Of a stretch of 64,000 nucleotides of DNA, positions 35,544 through 44,537 are shown piece after piece (the stretch's first letter is position 1; each line of letters opens with the position of its first letter). A program made the translations under genes and the position numbers. The DNA is from Candidatus Metaruminococcus caecorum (GTDB taxonomy: Bacteria; Bacillota; Clostridia; Oscillospirales; Ruminococcaceae): positions 1 through 64,000 of the forward strand of contig CAJFTY010000008.1 of assembly GCA_904420045.1 (NCBI GenBank), in the 5' to 3' direction. A model generated the notes under the pieces. That model had not been told where the DNA came from. It did no database searches and worked only from the letters and a program-made list of their open reading frames with translations.

Positions 35544-35744
35544 ATGATTGATAAAATTGCTTTGGCGCTTGTCATCATCGGCGCTTTGGTCTGGGGCGGT
35601 ATTGGAATTTTCGGATTCGACGTTGTCGCCTGGATCTTTGGCGGCCAAGGTGCAATCGTCAGCCGGATCATCTATACACTTGTCGCTCTCGCGGGTCTGT
35701 GGTGCATCTCCCTGTTCTTCCGCAGGAACGAAGTTGTAGATTAA
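35544..35744 (+). CDS. DUF378 family small membrane protein (66 aa)
   Basis: Two hydrophobic helices (IALALVIIGALVWGGIGIFG and IIYTLVALAGLWCISLFF) joined by FDVVAWIFGGQGAIVSR, the pattern of DUF378. GGAGG lies eight bases before the ATG. Function unknown. Closed by its own terminator; the upstream 130 bases hold an AT-rich segment that is likely the promoter. Confidence 0.88.
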   Translation: MIDKIALALVIIGALVWGGIGIFGFDVVAWIFGGQGAIVSRIIYTLVALAGLWCISLFFRRNEVVD

Positions 35745-35760
35745 ATCCAGACTCTTCTGA

Positions 35761-35808
35761 AAAACAGCCCCGGAATTCGCTCTTTCAAAAGCGTCCGGGG
35801 CTGTTTTT
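35761..35808. terminator. Intrinsic terminator after DUF378 gene
   Basis: AAAACAGCCCCGGA and TCCGGGGCTGTTTTT around a 19-base loop; may also serve mreB from the other side. Confidence 0.88.
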
Positions 35809-35942
35809 CGTTGCTGCGCGCCAGCAAAGCAATGAAAACACACATTGCCCGCGGTCGCTCCGGCCAAGGACAAGCCGGTAAATAAGGAGAAAACATAATA
35901 AACAATTGTTGATGGCTCATCTTCCTCCCTTAAATCCGGAAT

Positions 35943-36962
35943 CTAATCATGGCTGTAGGTGACCATATCGGAAAATCCCTGCTGCAGGTTGTCCAGATAG
36001 TCAAAGGACTTCCCCGTCCCGATGGCCACACAGTCCATGGGATCGTCGGCAATCCGCACCTTGACTCTGGTTTCGCTTTCGATCAGTGCAGGCAGCCCCT
36101 GAATCAGCGAGCCGCCCCCTGTCAGGACAATCCCGTTGGTGTAGATATCTCCCCCCAGTTCCGGAGGCGTCACGTCCAGAACCGACTTGATGACCTCCAC
36201 AATTTTCATAGCCTGGTTTTTTAACGGCTCGTAGAGCTCCGCCTGAGAGACGGTCACCCGCTGGGGCAGGCCCTTTAGCTGATGACGCCCCTTGATTTCC
36301 GCAGTGACATTCTTGTCCGGATTGAAGACGCAGCCGATTTCTATTTTGATCTTTTCCGCCATCCGCTCCCCAATTAAGACCTTGTAGGTGTTCAGCAGAT
36401 ACCGGATGATTTCCTCCTCAAAGTGGTTGCCCGCCACCCGCAAAGACCGGGAGACCACCACGCCCGACAAGGAAATGACCGCCACGTCGGTGGTTCCTCC
36501 GCCGATGTCCACCACCATCTGTCCGTTGGGCTGAGAGATATCAATTCCCGCTCCGATAGCGGCGGCGATGGGTTCTTCCAGCAAATAGACCTTTCTTGCA
36601 CCCGCGCTGACCGCAGCCTGGGTCACCGCCCGGGACTCCACATCCGTAATAGCGGAAGGAACGCAGATGGATACCCGTGGCTTAATCATCAGGCTTCCAC
36701 AGACCTTTTTTAAAAAGTCTTTAATCATAAATTCCGTCATCTCATGGTCGGAGATCACTCCGTCCTTTAACGGCCGAATGGCGTTGATATAGCTTGGAGT
36801 GCGTCCCAGCATTCGGTACGCTTCCTCCCCCACCGCCAGAATCTCGTCGGTTTTGGTGTTCACCGCCACCACCGAAGGCTCTTTGAGCACAATTCCCTTG
36901 CCGCTCATATAAATTTCCACCGTCGTGGTTCCCAGATCAATTCCGATGTCCATACCCGGCAC
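35943..36962 (-). CDS. mreB: Rod shape-determining protein MreB/Mbl
   Basis: A 339-residue bacterial actin that organises lateral cell-wall synthesis. Actin-fold ATP motifs are intact: phosphate 1 DIGIDLGTTTVEIYM, phosphate 2 VVDIGGGTTDVAVISL, adenosine GIVLTGGGSLIQGLP. The start is GTG at 36962 (GTGCCGGGTATG) with GAGGTG seven to eight bases upstream; the ATG three codons later is 16 bases away. The C-terminus (LDNLQQGFSDMVTYSHD) is ordinary. Single gene without mreCD beside it, which is more typical of Mbl/MreBH paralogues. Confidence 0.95.
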   Translation of the reverse strand: MPGMDIGIDLGTTTVEIYMSGKGIVLKEPSVVAVNTKTDEILAVGEEAYRMLGRTPSYINAIRPLKDGVISDHEMTEFMIKDFLKKVCGSLMIKPRVSICVPSAITDVESRAVTQAAVSAGARKVYLLEEPIAAAIGAGIDISQPNGQMVVDIGGGTTDVAVISLSGVVVSRSLRVAGNHFEEEIIRYLLNTYKVLIGERMAEKIKIEIGCVFNPDKNVTAEIKGRHQLKGLPQRVTVSQAELYEPLKNQAMKIVEVIKSVLDVTPPELGGDIYTNGIVLTGGGSLIQGLPALIESETRVKVRIADDPMDCVAIGTGKSFDYLDNLQQGFSDMVTYSHD

Positions 36963-37181
36963 TCTTGTTCACCTCGTTTGATTCCGTTGCTTGTTAAAAC
37001 GCTCCCGCGTGTCCAGCGCGCATGCGGCCGAAGCTCCTTTGGAGTATTGGCTAAGCGTTCCTGTCTTTATTCATATGCTTGTACGTTCCTCATTATGAGG
37101 AAACGCGCTGTCATACAATCACGCAGTGCCGCGTATACCCTATGCACAAAGCACAGGCAGAAAACAGACACTGTTGATCCG
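36963..37181. other. Intergenic region upstream of mreB
   Basis: About 220 bases with no gene. It contains a short inverted repeat (CGTTCCTCATTATGAGGAAACG near 37085) and the mreB leader, no recognisable promoter hexamers. The hairpin repeat cluster starts at its right end. Confidence 0.5.
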
Positions 37182-37478
37182 TTATTCTACCATGAAGTGG
37201 AGCGAACAAATCGCCATGGCCATTTGTAAGTAGAATAGCTGCTTTGAGGCTATTTTACCATAAAAGCGAAGCGTTATGGTAAAATTCGTCCATCTTTGCC
37301 GGTATGCAGCAAGGCAGAGGCAAAGGGACATAACATCCAGTAAAATAGTCGCCTGTGGTTATTTTACCATGAAGCGAAGCGAAATGGTAAAATCGGCCAT
37401 ATTGGCGGGAGTGAGCAAAGCGAACGGATCGCCATGGCCATCTGTAAGTAAAATAGCCGCCTGCGGCTATTTTACCAT
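37182..37478. repeat. Cluster of hairpin-forming repeats (three and a half copies)
   Basis: Two alternating palindromes recur. Type A: GTAAAATAGCCGCCTGCGG + CTATTTTACCAT (37230-37261 diverged, 37340-37370, 37447-37478). Type B: ATTTTACCATGAAGCGAAGC + GAAATGGTAAAAT (37252-37285 and 37361-37393), plus a partial TATTCTACCATGAAGTGGAG (37183-37202) which pairs with GTAGAATA (37230-37237). The segment GCCATGGCCAT[TC]TGTAAGTA occurs twice (37213, 37430). This is structured DNA of the REP/MITE sort rather than coding sequence. The rightmost type A copy crosses the 3' end of the comF-family gene. Confidence 0.85.
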
Positions 37479-38174
37479 ATCCTGGGCATTTCGACAAGTA
37501 GCGACAGCGGCCGTACAGCAAATTATTTTTCCGGCTCCCGCGGCTTTCAGCGTCTTTGCGCACTCGTTCATAGTAGCACCGGTGGTGAGCACATCGTCGC
37601 ACAGCAAAACGACCTGTTTTCTTTGGTAAAACCCGTCCTTCTCCGCGGAGGCAAACGCTTGGCGCAGATTCTCCCGCCGCGTCCCCGCTGTCAGATTGTG
37701 CTGTTTTGGAGTAGATCGCAGCTTGACGAGAAGCCGCCGGTAAGGCAGGCCGGTCAGCCGGGCGATTTCCTTTGCTATCAGCTCCGCCTGGTTGTATCCC
37801 CGGTCATATTCGTCCTTTCGGTACATAGGAACCGCCGTCACCACCGTAAGCTCGGTTAAATCCCCCGTCTGGGACAGCCGCTCCGCCATTGCCTTTGCCA
37901 GCCCTTTTGCATAGCTTTTACGGCCCCTAAATTTGAGCATGGACACCGCGTTTTTTGCTCCCAGATCGTAGACAAACGGCGAAACCGCCCGGTCGTAAAA
38001 GCATTCCTCCCGGCCGCACTGGCAGGGAATCGTTCCGCAGCAAAGGCAACAATCCTCCGGCGCCAACGGGAGCTGTTTGGCGCACCGCTCGCAGCAGTAT
38101 CCCGCCGGGCCGATCACCTCATTGCAGAAAATACACGTATTCGGAAAGAACCAGTGCGCCAAAGAACGAAGCAT
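37467..38174 (-). CDS. ComF family protein (phosphoribosyltransferase fold)
   Basis: 235 residues: an N-terminal zinc finger (CIFCNE, CCERC, CCLCCG, CQCG) and a C-terminal PRTase domain with VVTAVPMYRKDEYDRGYNQ and the PRPP loop VLLCDDVLTTGATMNE. ComF proteins work in DNA uptake and recombination, probably delivering single-stranded DNA. The start at 38174 (MLRSLAHWFF) has AGGAGG six bases upstream; a TTG six codons earlier is less likely. The last codons (Met-Val-Lys-stop) lie within the hairpin repeat, which seems to have replaced the original end. recD2 is 43 bases upstream on the same strand, a sensible DNA-processing partner. Confidence 0.93.
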   Translation of the reverse strand: MLRSLAHWFFPNTCIFCNEVIGPAGYCCERCAKQLPLAPEDCCLCCGTIPCQCGREECFYDRAVSPFVYDLGAKNAVSMLKFRGRKSYAKGLAKAMAERLSQTGDLTELTVVTAVPMYRKDEYDRGYNQAELIAKEIARLTGLPYRRLLVKLRSTPKQHNLTAGTRRENLRQAFASAEKDGFYQRKQVVLLCDDVLTTGATMNECAKTLKAAGAGKIICCTAAVATCRNAQDMVK

Positions 38175-38217
38175 CCTTTTCCTCCTGTCCAACGGCCTCT
38201 TTTTTTACGGCCGGAGA

Positions 38218-40422
38218 TTAAAATACAATTCCATTGGACAAAAAATATTTGAGCCCGGTATACCGGAGCATTTTGCGGTTGTTCTCCACCATATACCGCA
38301 GCCGGTTCTGGGATCCTACGATAATCAGGATCTTTTTGGCCCGGGTCACCGCCGTGTACAGAAGGTTGCGAAAATACAGCTTGTCAAATCCGCCCAGCAC
38401 CGGAAGCACCACAGCGTTAAACTCGCTGCCCTGGCTTTTGTGGACGGTGATAGCGTAGGCGAGCTCAAGCTCCGCTGACATTTCGGCGGTGTAAAAAGCC
38501 TCCCGCCCGTCGAAGTCCACCAGAAGCATTCCCGCCGCCTTGTCGATGGAGCGGATGATTCCGATGTCGCCGTTAAAGATCCCCAGGCCCTTTTCCTCCT
38601 GCCGGGTCCAGGCGATGTCGTAGTTGTTGCGCACCTGCATCACCTTATCCCCGGTGCGGAAGGTGTAAAATCCCTGCCTAAGCTCCGCCTTGTCCGCCGA
38701 CGGAGGATTGAGAACATCCTGCAAACGGTGGTTTAGTTCGATGACTCCCAGCTCACTTTTGCGGCTGGGGCACAGCACCTGGATGTCGTCCATAGAGCTG
38801 AAGCCGTAGCTTTTGGGCAGACGCGCCGCGCACAGGTCGAGGACGGTCTGCTGAGCCGCTGCCATGTCGGTGCGCTGCAAAAAGAAAAAGTCGTTGTCCT
38901 TCACCGACAGCTCGGGCATCACGCCGCTTACGATCCGATGAGCGTTGGTGACGATCAAGCTTTGCGCGGCCTGCCGGAAAATCTCGGTGAGCTGGACGGT
39001 GGGGATACAGCCGGATTCGATTAAATCCTTCAAAATATTTCCCGCCCCCACCGAGGGGAGCTGGTCGGAATCCCCCACCATAATTAGTTTTGCCTTCATG
39101 GGAAGCGCCCGCAGCAGGGAGTCGAACAACAGGGTGTCGATCATGGACATCTCGTCAATTACCACTGCGTCGCACTTTAAGGGGCTTTGCTCATTGCGGG
39201 CGAACTGAAGCTTGTCCCCGTCTCCATACTCTACCTCCAACAGCCGGTGGATGGTCTTGGCGTCCTTGCCCGTCACCTCGGAAATCCGCTTGGCAGCCCG
39301 GCCGGTTGGCGCTGCGATAAGCACAGTGCTCCCCTGCTGTTCCAACAGGCGGATGATGGCGTTTAAGGTGGTGGTTTTCCCTGTTCCCGGGCCGCCGGTC
39401 AAAATCATCACCCGGTTTTGCAGCGCCTGCTTGACCGCCTGACGCTGCAAATCTGCATAGGTGATGCCGCAGTCCCGCTCAAAGGCGTCAATAACGTCGT
39501 CCAGATGAGGCATCTCCTCCTCCGGAGTGGAAACCATCAGTGTCAGCCGGGAGGTGATATAGCTTTCGGCGGTGAGCATCACCGGCAGGTACAGGTAGGT
39601 TTGTTCCCCCCGGTCGATGGAAAATAAGCTTCCATCCGCCAGCTCTTCCTCCAAGATGGGGAGAACGTCGTCCTCCGGGAGCTCCAGCACCCGGCAGGCC
39701 GCATCCAGAAGCTTTTGCCGTGGCAGGCAGGTGTGGCCGTTTCCCAGATTTTTTACCAGTACATACCGCAGCGCGGACTGAATGCGGCAGGGGCTGTCCT
39801 TGGGAAAGGTGAGCTTCGCGGCGATCTCGTCCGCTTCGGCAAAGTTTACCTCGAATTCCTCATTGCACAGGATGTAAGGATTGTCCTGAATCATTTCCAC
39901 CGCCATCGAGCCCCATTTTTTCCAGACCTTGATGGCTTGTGCGGCGGTAATTCCGAAGGAATTTAAAAACAGCATCACCGTGCGGATTCCGAAAATCTGT
40001 TTAAATTCCCCGCAGATTTCCATCGCCTTTTTTTCGGAAATCCCCTTGACACGGGACAGCATCAGCGGGGAATTTTCAATGACCGTCAGGGTTTCGTCCC
40101 CAAACTCGTCCACAATCCGGCGGGCGGTGGCAGGGCCGATCCCCTTGATGACCTTGGAGGACAGATACTTATAAATCGCGTTGGCGGTGGCGGGGAGGTT
40201 GCGCTCGTACGCTTCTGCCTTAAACTGATAGCCGTAGGTGGGATGGGTGGTATAAGAACCGGTGAGCACCAGTTCCTCCCCCGCCTCTACACCGGAGAAT
40301 TCCCCCACCACGCAGACGAGCTCTTCCCCGGTGTTGAGCTCCAGCACCGTAAAGCCCGTCTGGTCGCTGCGAAAGATAATATGATCCACCGATCCGCTGA
40401 TCTGTTCCAAGTCCTGCTGCAT
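38218..40422 (-). CDS. recD2: RecD2-type ATP-dependent helicase
   Basis: An SF1 5'-3' DNA helicase of 734 residues acting without RecBC, probably in fork repair and mismatch-related pathways. N-terminal OB-like part, HhH segments (VIKGIGPATARRIVDEFG, RVKGISEKKAMEI), then the helicase core: Walker A GGPGTGKTTT at about 345, VVIDEMSMID, GDSDQLPSVGAG, TEIFRQ and the C-terminal motif AITVHKSQGSEFNAVVLP, then YTAVTRAKK. The ATG at 40422 has GGAGG five bases upstream; a GTG four codons earlier overlaps that site. Followed by the comF-family gene. Confidence 0.95.
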   Translation of the reverse strand: MQQDLEQISGSVDHIIFRSDQTGFTVLELNTGEELVCVVGEFSGVEAGEELVLTGSYTTHPTYGYQFKAEAYERNLPATANAIYKYLSSKVIKGIGPATARRIVDEFGDETLTVIENSPLMLSRVKGISEKKAMEICGEFKQIFGIRTVMLFLNSFGITAAQAIKVWKKWGSMAVEMIQDNPYILCNEEFEVNFAEADEIAAKLTFPKDSPCRIQSALRYVLVKNLGNGHTCLPRQKLLDAACRVLELPEDDVLPILEEELADGSLFSIDRGEQTYLYLPVMLTAESYITSRLTLMVSTPEEEMPHLDDVIDAFERDCGITYADLQRQAVKQALQNRVMILTGGPGTGKTTTLNAIIRLLEQQGSTVLIAAPTGRAAKRISEVTGKDAKTIHRLLEVEYGDGDKLQFARNEQSPLKCDAVVIDEMSMIDTLLFDSLLRALPMKAKLIMVGDSDQLPSVGAGNILKDLIESGCIPTVQLTEIFRQAAQSLIVTNAHRIVSGVMPELSVKDNDFFFLQRTDMAAAQQTVLDLCAARLPKSYGFSSMDDIQVLCPSRKSELGVIELNHRLQDVLNPPSADKAELRQGFYTFRTGDKVMQVRNNYDIAWTRQEEKGLGIFNGDIGIIRSIDKAAGMLLVDFDGREAFYTAEMSAELELAYAITVHKSQGSEFNAVVLPVLGGFDKLYFRNLLYTAVTRAKKILIIVGSQNRLRYMVENNRKMLRYTGLKYFLSNGIVF

Positions 40423-40464
40423 GGCGTCCTCCACCTTTGTGTCTTCCTTGTGTTTCAGTATACT

Positions 40465-40827
40465 CTATTTTACCGCCGATTGCAAACTCTTGTTCGCGTC
40501 CAGATAATGCCGTGCTTCCTCCGGAGCGCAGATCATCAGGCAGGAAAACTCCTGGCATAAAAGCTCGCAGATCGTTCGTGTTTCCGCATCCATCCCCTGG
40601 TCGACCACGATGCCCAGAATGTCCTGGCCGCCCATTTCCCACCGGCAGCGGGCAGCCAGGGCGCGGAGCTTATATTCCGCCTGCTCCACATGGCCGGACA
40701 GCGGCAGGATCAAAATACCGGCAGGGTCTTTTGGTGTGCGCAGCAGCCAGCGTTCTCCCATGCCCAACAGCTCGGAAATTCCAAGCGCCAGCAGAATAAA
40801 CAGCACACAGTACCACAAAACCAGCAT
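40465..40827 (-). CDS. Small membrane-anchored protein of unknown function (120 aa)
   Basis: One N-terminal helix (MLVLWYCVLFILLALGISELLG) and a soluble domain with GILILPLSGHVEQAEYKLRA and ILGIVVDQGMDAETRTICEL, an alpha/beta pattern that resembles a truncated glycosyltransferase or response-like domain but without recognisable motifs. AGGAGG lies seven bases before the ATG at 40827. It sits 42 bases upstream of recD2 on the same strand. Unknown function. Confidence 0.75.
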   Translation of the reverse strand: MLVLWYCVLFILLALGISELLGMGERWLLRTPKDPAGILILPLSGHVEQAEYKLRALAARCRWEMGGQDILGIVVDQGMDAETRTICELLCQEFSCLMICAPEEARHYLDANKSLQSAVK

Positions 40828-40948
40828 GTCAAATCCTCCTTTTTTGAAGGCCCCATAGCCTTGCGCCAAGAACAATTTGCTGATTCATTCTATGGCAAAA
40901 AGGGGATTTTGGTGAAAGAATGAATGGTTTTTATAAAGAATCTTCTGT

Positions 40949-40990
40949 AAAAGAAGGAACCCCATCTCATTTGAGTTGGGATTCCTCTTT
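40949..40990 (-). terminator. Intrinsic terminator of the zinc-ribbon gene
   Basis: On the minus strand AAAGAGGAATCCCAACTC-AAAT-GAGATGGGGTTCCTTCTTTT; the stem has two mismatches. Confidence 0.8.
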
Positions 40991-40993
40991 ATC

Positions 40994-42172
40994 TTATTGC
41001 AGGTTAAACTGGCACCAAAAAGTTCGTCCCTCTTGATCTTTAAAGTTTAACTTAATGTGATGATCCAGAATAACCGCTTCTCCGACTCCCTGAAATACAA
41101 TGGTTCCGGTCGCTGATTGTCCAGCTGAAATGACTCCCGGAAACGTATTGGACCGATAGGCAAAATATTCGCCATTGCTGCTGCCTGTAAGACTAATTGA
41201 TTTTCGCGAATTATTGTCTATCGTCACCTGTGCCCGGACAAGCTCTTTGGAGCATTCTACCTGGTCCAAGGTTACGCTTAACCCATCCAATCCGCTGTTT
41301 GCAAAACGATAGGTAAGCGGCTCATCGTATGCCCAGAAAACCTGGCTGTCGCTGCATTTTGCATCCAGTAAAATGATTGCTTGGGAAATCAGCGGCAACA
41401 GCGGATCTTTGTCAGACTTCTGCTCCCATCCGGCAACCGTTCCGTTTACTGTAATGGACATCCCCTCTGCAATATATCCGTACATGCTGTATGATGAAAC
41501 CGCCATGTTTTTCCGGGTGTTTCCAATGGGAACGCTGACTTTTAATACCGGTGTACCACTTATTGTTTTATAACGCTCCACAACCGTTGCTTCAAAGGCC
41601 ACCGGTTGTCCCAGCAAATTTCCAGCATACTTGAAAACCGGCAGGAGTTCCTCTCCTTCTAACGTGTAATAGGGGTTCGGAACGATTTGATCCGCTGGAT
41701 CGTTCTCGTCGTTTGAAGATTGCGTCCGGGACGTAGTTGCCTGATGCGGAGAAGAATTTGCCTCTTCTACGCTGCTGGTCTGGTTTGAAGAAGAGGGCTT
41801 TGATGCAACTCCCCCAGTGCCCAAATCGGAGGAATTCTTTGAAGCCGGTCCGCCCACGGCAACTAGGTCCGACTGATCTGCCGGCGTCTGCGGTTCCGGC
41901 AAGTCCGCCGAAAACCGGTACTGCTCGTCCAGGCGTTCCATTTTAAGGTCAAATGCGTGCTGGTCCAAACGATCTTTGGTGAACAACACTCCGGTGAGCA
42001 GGATAAGCCCCAGCACCGCTCCCAATACGGCGATCAGCGCCACCTGCCACTCCCGCAGGCGCACAGGCGTTTTTACCTGTGCGGTCGCTCCCTGTCCCCG
42101 CCGCGGGACATCTCCACAGCGGGGGCAGAAAGCTCCCTCGTACTCGGTTCCACAATTTTCACATCGATACAT
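40994..42172 (-). CDS. Zinc-ribbon membrane protein with extracellular domain
   Basis: 392 residues. N-terminal zinc ribbon CENCGTEYEGAFCPRCGD, one membrane helix (VALIAVLGAVLGLILLTGVLF, about 44-64), a long Ser/Thr/Asn-rich linker (about 100-165), then an extracellular beta-rich region with a OB-like half (TPVLKVSVPIG, GMSITVNGTVAGWEQ) and a DUF4352-like half (YRFANSGLDGLSVTLDQVECS, ITFQG-type end). Such zinc-ribbon/DUF4352 proteins are common in Clostridia, function unknown. RBS AAGAATATG context is weak. Tail-located terminator follows. Confidence 0.8.
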   Translation of the reverse strand: MYRCENCGTEYEGAFCPRCGDVPRRGQGATAQVKTPVRLREWQVALIAVLGAVLGLILLTGVLFTKDRLDQHAFDLKMERLDEQYRFSADLPEPQTPADQSDLVAVGGPASKNSSDLGTGGVASKPSSSNQTSSVEEANSSPHQATTSRTQSSNDENDPADQIVPNPYYTLEGEELLPVFKYAGNLLGQPVAFEATVVERYKTISGTPVLKVSVPIGNTRKNMAVSSYSMYGYIAEGMSITVNGTVAGWEQKSDKDPLLPLISQAIILLDAKCSDSQVFWAYDEPLTYRFANSGLDGLSVTLDQVECSKELVRAQVTIDNNSRKSISLTGSSNGEYFAYRSNTFPGVISAGQSATGTIVFQGVGEAVILDHHIKLNFKDQEGRTFWCQFNLQ

Positions 42173-42221
42173 ATTCTTTCCCCTCTTTATAAATCCATTT
42201 CAAATTTTTATGCAGCATGCT

Positions 42222-43610
42222 CTATTCTTTTCCCGCAATCAGGGAAGCGGCCTGCCGGATATTGCTGACCCCCACTACATCCAGGCTCAAAGATCCTATA
42301 TCCCCAATTTGTTTCAGGGACTGCTGGGGAACCAGGCATTTTTGAAAGCCCAGCCTCTGGGCCTCTTTGACCCGGGCGGAAATATTTGCCACCGAGCGGA
42401 TCTCGCCTCCCAAGCCAATTTCGCCAAAGGCCAGCACACCTTCCTCAATGGGCTTGTCCCGCAGGCTGGAAATCAGCGCCAAGGCGATGGAAAGATCCGC
42501 TGCGGGCTCGTCCAGTCGCAGGCCGCCGACGACGTTGATATACACGTCCAAGGTACCGAAAAAGTATCCGGCCCGTTTTTCCAGCACTGCCAGGATCAAA
42601 GAAAGGCGGTTGTAATCAAAGCCGGTGGACATTCGCCGGGGCGTGCCGAAGCCGGTTTTGGTCACCAGAGCCTGCACCTCTGCAAAAATGGGACGGGAAC
42701 CTTCCATCACACAGGCGACACAGGTACCGCTGACCCCCACCGGACGGCCGGACAACAGCATCATTGAAGGATTTTCCACCTCGGTCAGGCCGTTTTGCTG
42801 CATGTCGAACACGCCGATTTCATTGGTAGAACCGTACCGGTTTTTCGCCGCACGCAAAATGCGGTAGGGCAGGTTCCGATCCCCTTCAAAATACAAAACC
42901 GCATCCACCACGTGTTCCAATACCTTGGGCCCGGCGATTGCTCCGTCCTTATTGACATGCCCCACAATAAAAATGGGGATATCCTCGCTTTTGGCGACGT
43001 GCAAGAAGGCGTTGGTGGATTCCCGCACCTGGGTAATACTGCCGGGAGAGGAACTTACGGCTCCCACGTTCATGGTCTGAATAGAGTCGATCATAACCAA
43101 ATCGGGCTTTTGGCTTAAAATCGTGTGGACGATGGTGTCCACATCGGTTTGGGATACGATGTACAGGTTTTCACTTTCCACTCCTAAACGCGTGGCCCGC
43201 AGCTTGATCTGCCGGATGGATTCCTCCCCGGAAACGTATAGGATTTTTAATTCCCGGCCCAGATATTCGCAGATTTGCAGCAAAAGCGTCGACTTTCCAA
43301 TTCCCGGGTCGCCGCCTAGAAGCACCAGAGAGCCCTTGACAATGCCGCCCCCCAGAACCCGGTCCAGCTCAGACACCCCGGTTTTATAGCGGATTTCCCG
43401 CTCCATGTCGATCTCCCCAATCCGGCAGGGAGCCGCTGCGCCGGCCAAAGGCGCCGCCGTCACCTTTTTGGTTCCTCCCGCTGGGGAGGCCGGCTGGAGA
43501 ATCTGCTGCTCAAAGGTATTCCACTCCCCGCAAGAAGGGCACTTTCCATACCACTTGGGCGATTCATAGCCGCATCCACCGCAGACATAAACTTCCTTGA
43601 TCTTTGCCAT
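42222..43610 (-). CDS. radA: DNA repair protein RadA (Sms)
   Basis: A RecA-like branch-migration helicase of 462 residues. N-terminal C4 zinc finger (CGGCGYESPKWYGKCPSCGEW), Walker A GGDPGIGKST at about 99-108, the RadA-specific KNRYG motif (AAKNRYGSTNE), and a C-terminal Lon-like domain (YFFGTLDVYINVVGGLRL). I use ATG 43610 (MAKIKEVYVC), with AAAGG four bases upstream and the usual family start; an ATG five codons earlier is also near an AAAGG. Confidence 0.96.
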   Translation of the reverse strand: MAKIKEVYVCGGCGYESPKWYGKCPSCGEWNTFEQQILQPASPAGGTKKVTAAPLAGAAAPCRIGEIDMEREIRYKTGVSELDRVLGGGIVKGSLVLLGGDPGIGKSTLLLQICEYLGRELKILYVSGEESIRQIKLRATRLGVESENLYIVSQTDVDTIVHTILSQKPDLVMIDSIQTMNVGAVSSSPGSITQVRESTNAFLHVAKSEDIPIFIVGHVNKDGAIAGPKVLEHVVDAVLYFEGDRNLPYRILRAAKNRYGSTNEIGVFDMQQNGLTEVENPSMMLLSGRPVGVSGTCVACVMEGSRPIFAEVQALVTKTGFGTPRRMSTGFDYNRLSLILAVLEKRAGYFFGTLDVYINVVGGLRLDEPAADLSIALALISSLRDKPIEEGVLAFGEIGLGGEIRSVANISARVKEAQRLGFQKCLVPQQSLKQIGDIGSLSLDVVGVSNIRQAASLIAGKE

Positions 43611-43652
43611 ATCGCCTTTTGACATCCTTTCCCGGAACTACAGTTCCTTTCA

Positions 43653-44381
43653 TCAGGTCTGTTCATCCTGTGCCAGATACTTGCTGATTCCGCAAAAAAT
43701 CGTAAATGCTACTTTGCTCTGATATTCTTCGTCGGCAAGGTTTGCCGCTTCGGTCGGATTGGATAAAAAGCCGCATTCCACCAGTACGGCAGGTGTGTTG
43801 GCGTAATAGAGCAAAAACAGATCCTTTTGAGCTTTTTTGATCTCACGGGTGTTGTCTTTCTGCAGATTCGTCACAAAAGCCTGCTGCAGGCTTTTGGCCA
43901 GGATCTCGCTCTGGGGGTTGTTGGGGCCGTAGAACATCTGCGCGCCGCTGTACTGGCTCTGCCCAAACTGGTTCTGATGGATCGAGACCGTCAAGGAATC
44001 CGGATTTTTCTGGATGATCTTCAGCCGGTTGCGCATATCCGCCTTTTTCTGGCTGAGCACATCCTGTTCATCCACCTTTTTGTCGTGAATGGATTCGTCC
44101 TTGTCGCGGGTCATCACCACATGAAAGCCATTGGCCGTCAGGATATCCCGCAGCTTTAATGAAATACTCAGGTTGATGTCCTTTTCAATGATCCCGCCCA
44201 CGCCGGTGGCTCCGCCGTCCATTCCGCCATGCCCCGGGTCGATGACAATTTCGCGCACGGGATTTTGCGGCGCGGTGGACACGCTAGCCACCCGGTGGAT
44301 ATGCTGCATACAAAACGCCGCCGCCACAAGGCAGACGGCCAATGTCACGCAGATTATTTGAATATTGCGATGGGTTTTCAT
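43653..44381 (-). CDS. cwlD: N-acetylmuramoyl-L-alanine amidase CwlD-like
   Basis: 242 residues with an N-terminal signal-anchor (IQIICVTLAVCLVAAAFC) and an Amidase_3 domain: DPGHGGMDGGATG (zinc His), EKDINLSISLKL (zinc Glu), SIHQNQFG (zinc His) and VLVECGFLSNPTEA (catalytic Glu). In Bacillus and Clostridium, CwlD makes muramic-delta-lactam in spore cortex, which germination enzymes recognise; presence here supports a spore former. ATG 44381 has a GGGGG-rich site nine bases upstream. Located just downstream of nothing and 43 bases upstream of radA. Confidence 0.92.
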   Translation of the reverse strand: MKTHRNIQIICVTLAVCLVAAAFCMQHIHRVASVSTAPQNPVREIVIDPGHGGMDGGATGVGGIIEKDINLSISLKLRDILTANGFHVVMTRDKDESIHDKKVDEQDVLSQKKADMRNRLKIIQKNPDSLTVSIHQNQFGQSQYSGAQMFYGPNNPQSEILAKSLQQAFVTNLQKDNTREIKKAQKDLFLLYYANTPAVLVECGFLSNPTEAANLADEEYQSKVAFTIFCGISKYLAQDEQT

Positions 44382-44537
44382 TTCCACAAGCCCCCAAACC
44401 ACTTAACGTCCGTCCGGACAGACGGCTCTGCTATCATTATAAGTGCAATGGGGAAGGAATATGACAAAGGCTTTGATGGAAGAACCGGAGCCTACTATGA
44501 AATCCATTCTTTAAGGGCATGGGGAACCCCAAACGCC

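Noticed and set aside
37182..37478. Possible CRISPR array
   Set aside because: Only three to four imperfect units of two alternating palindromes, with no regular unique spacers and no cas genes.
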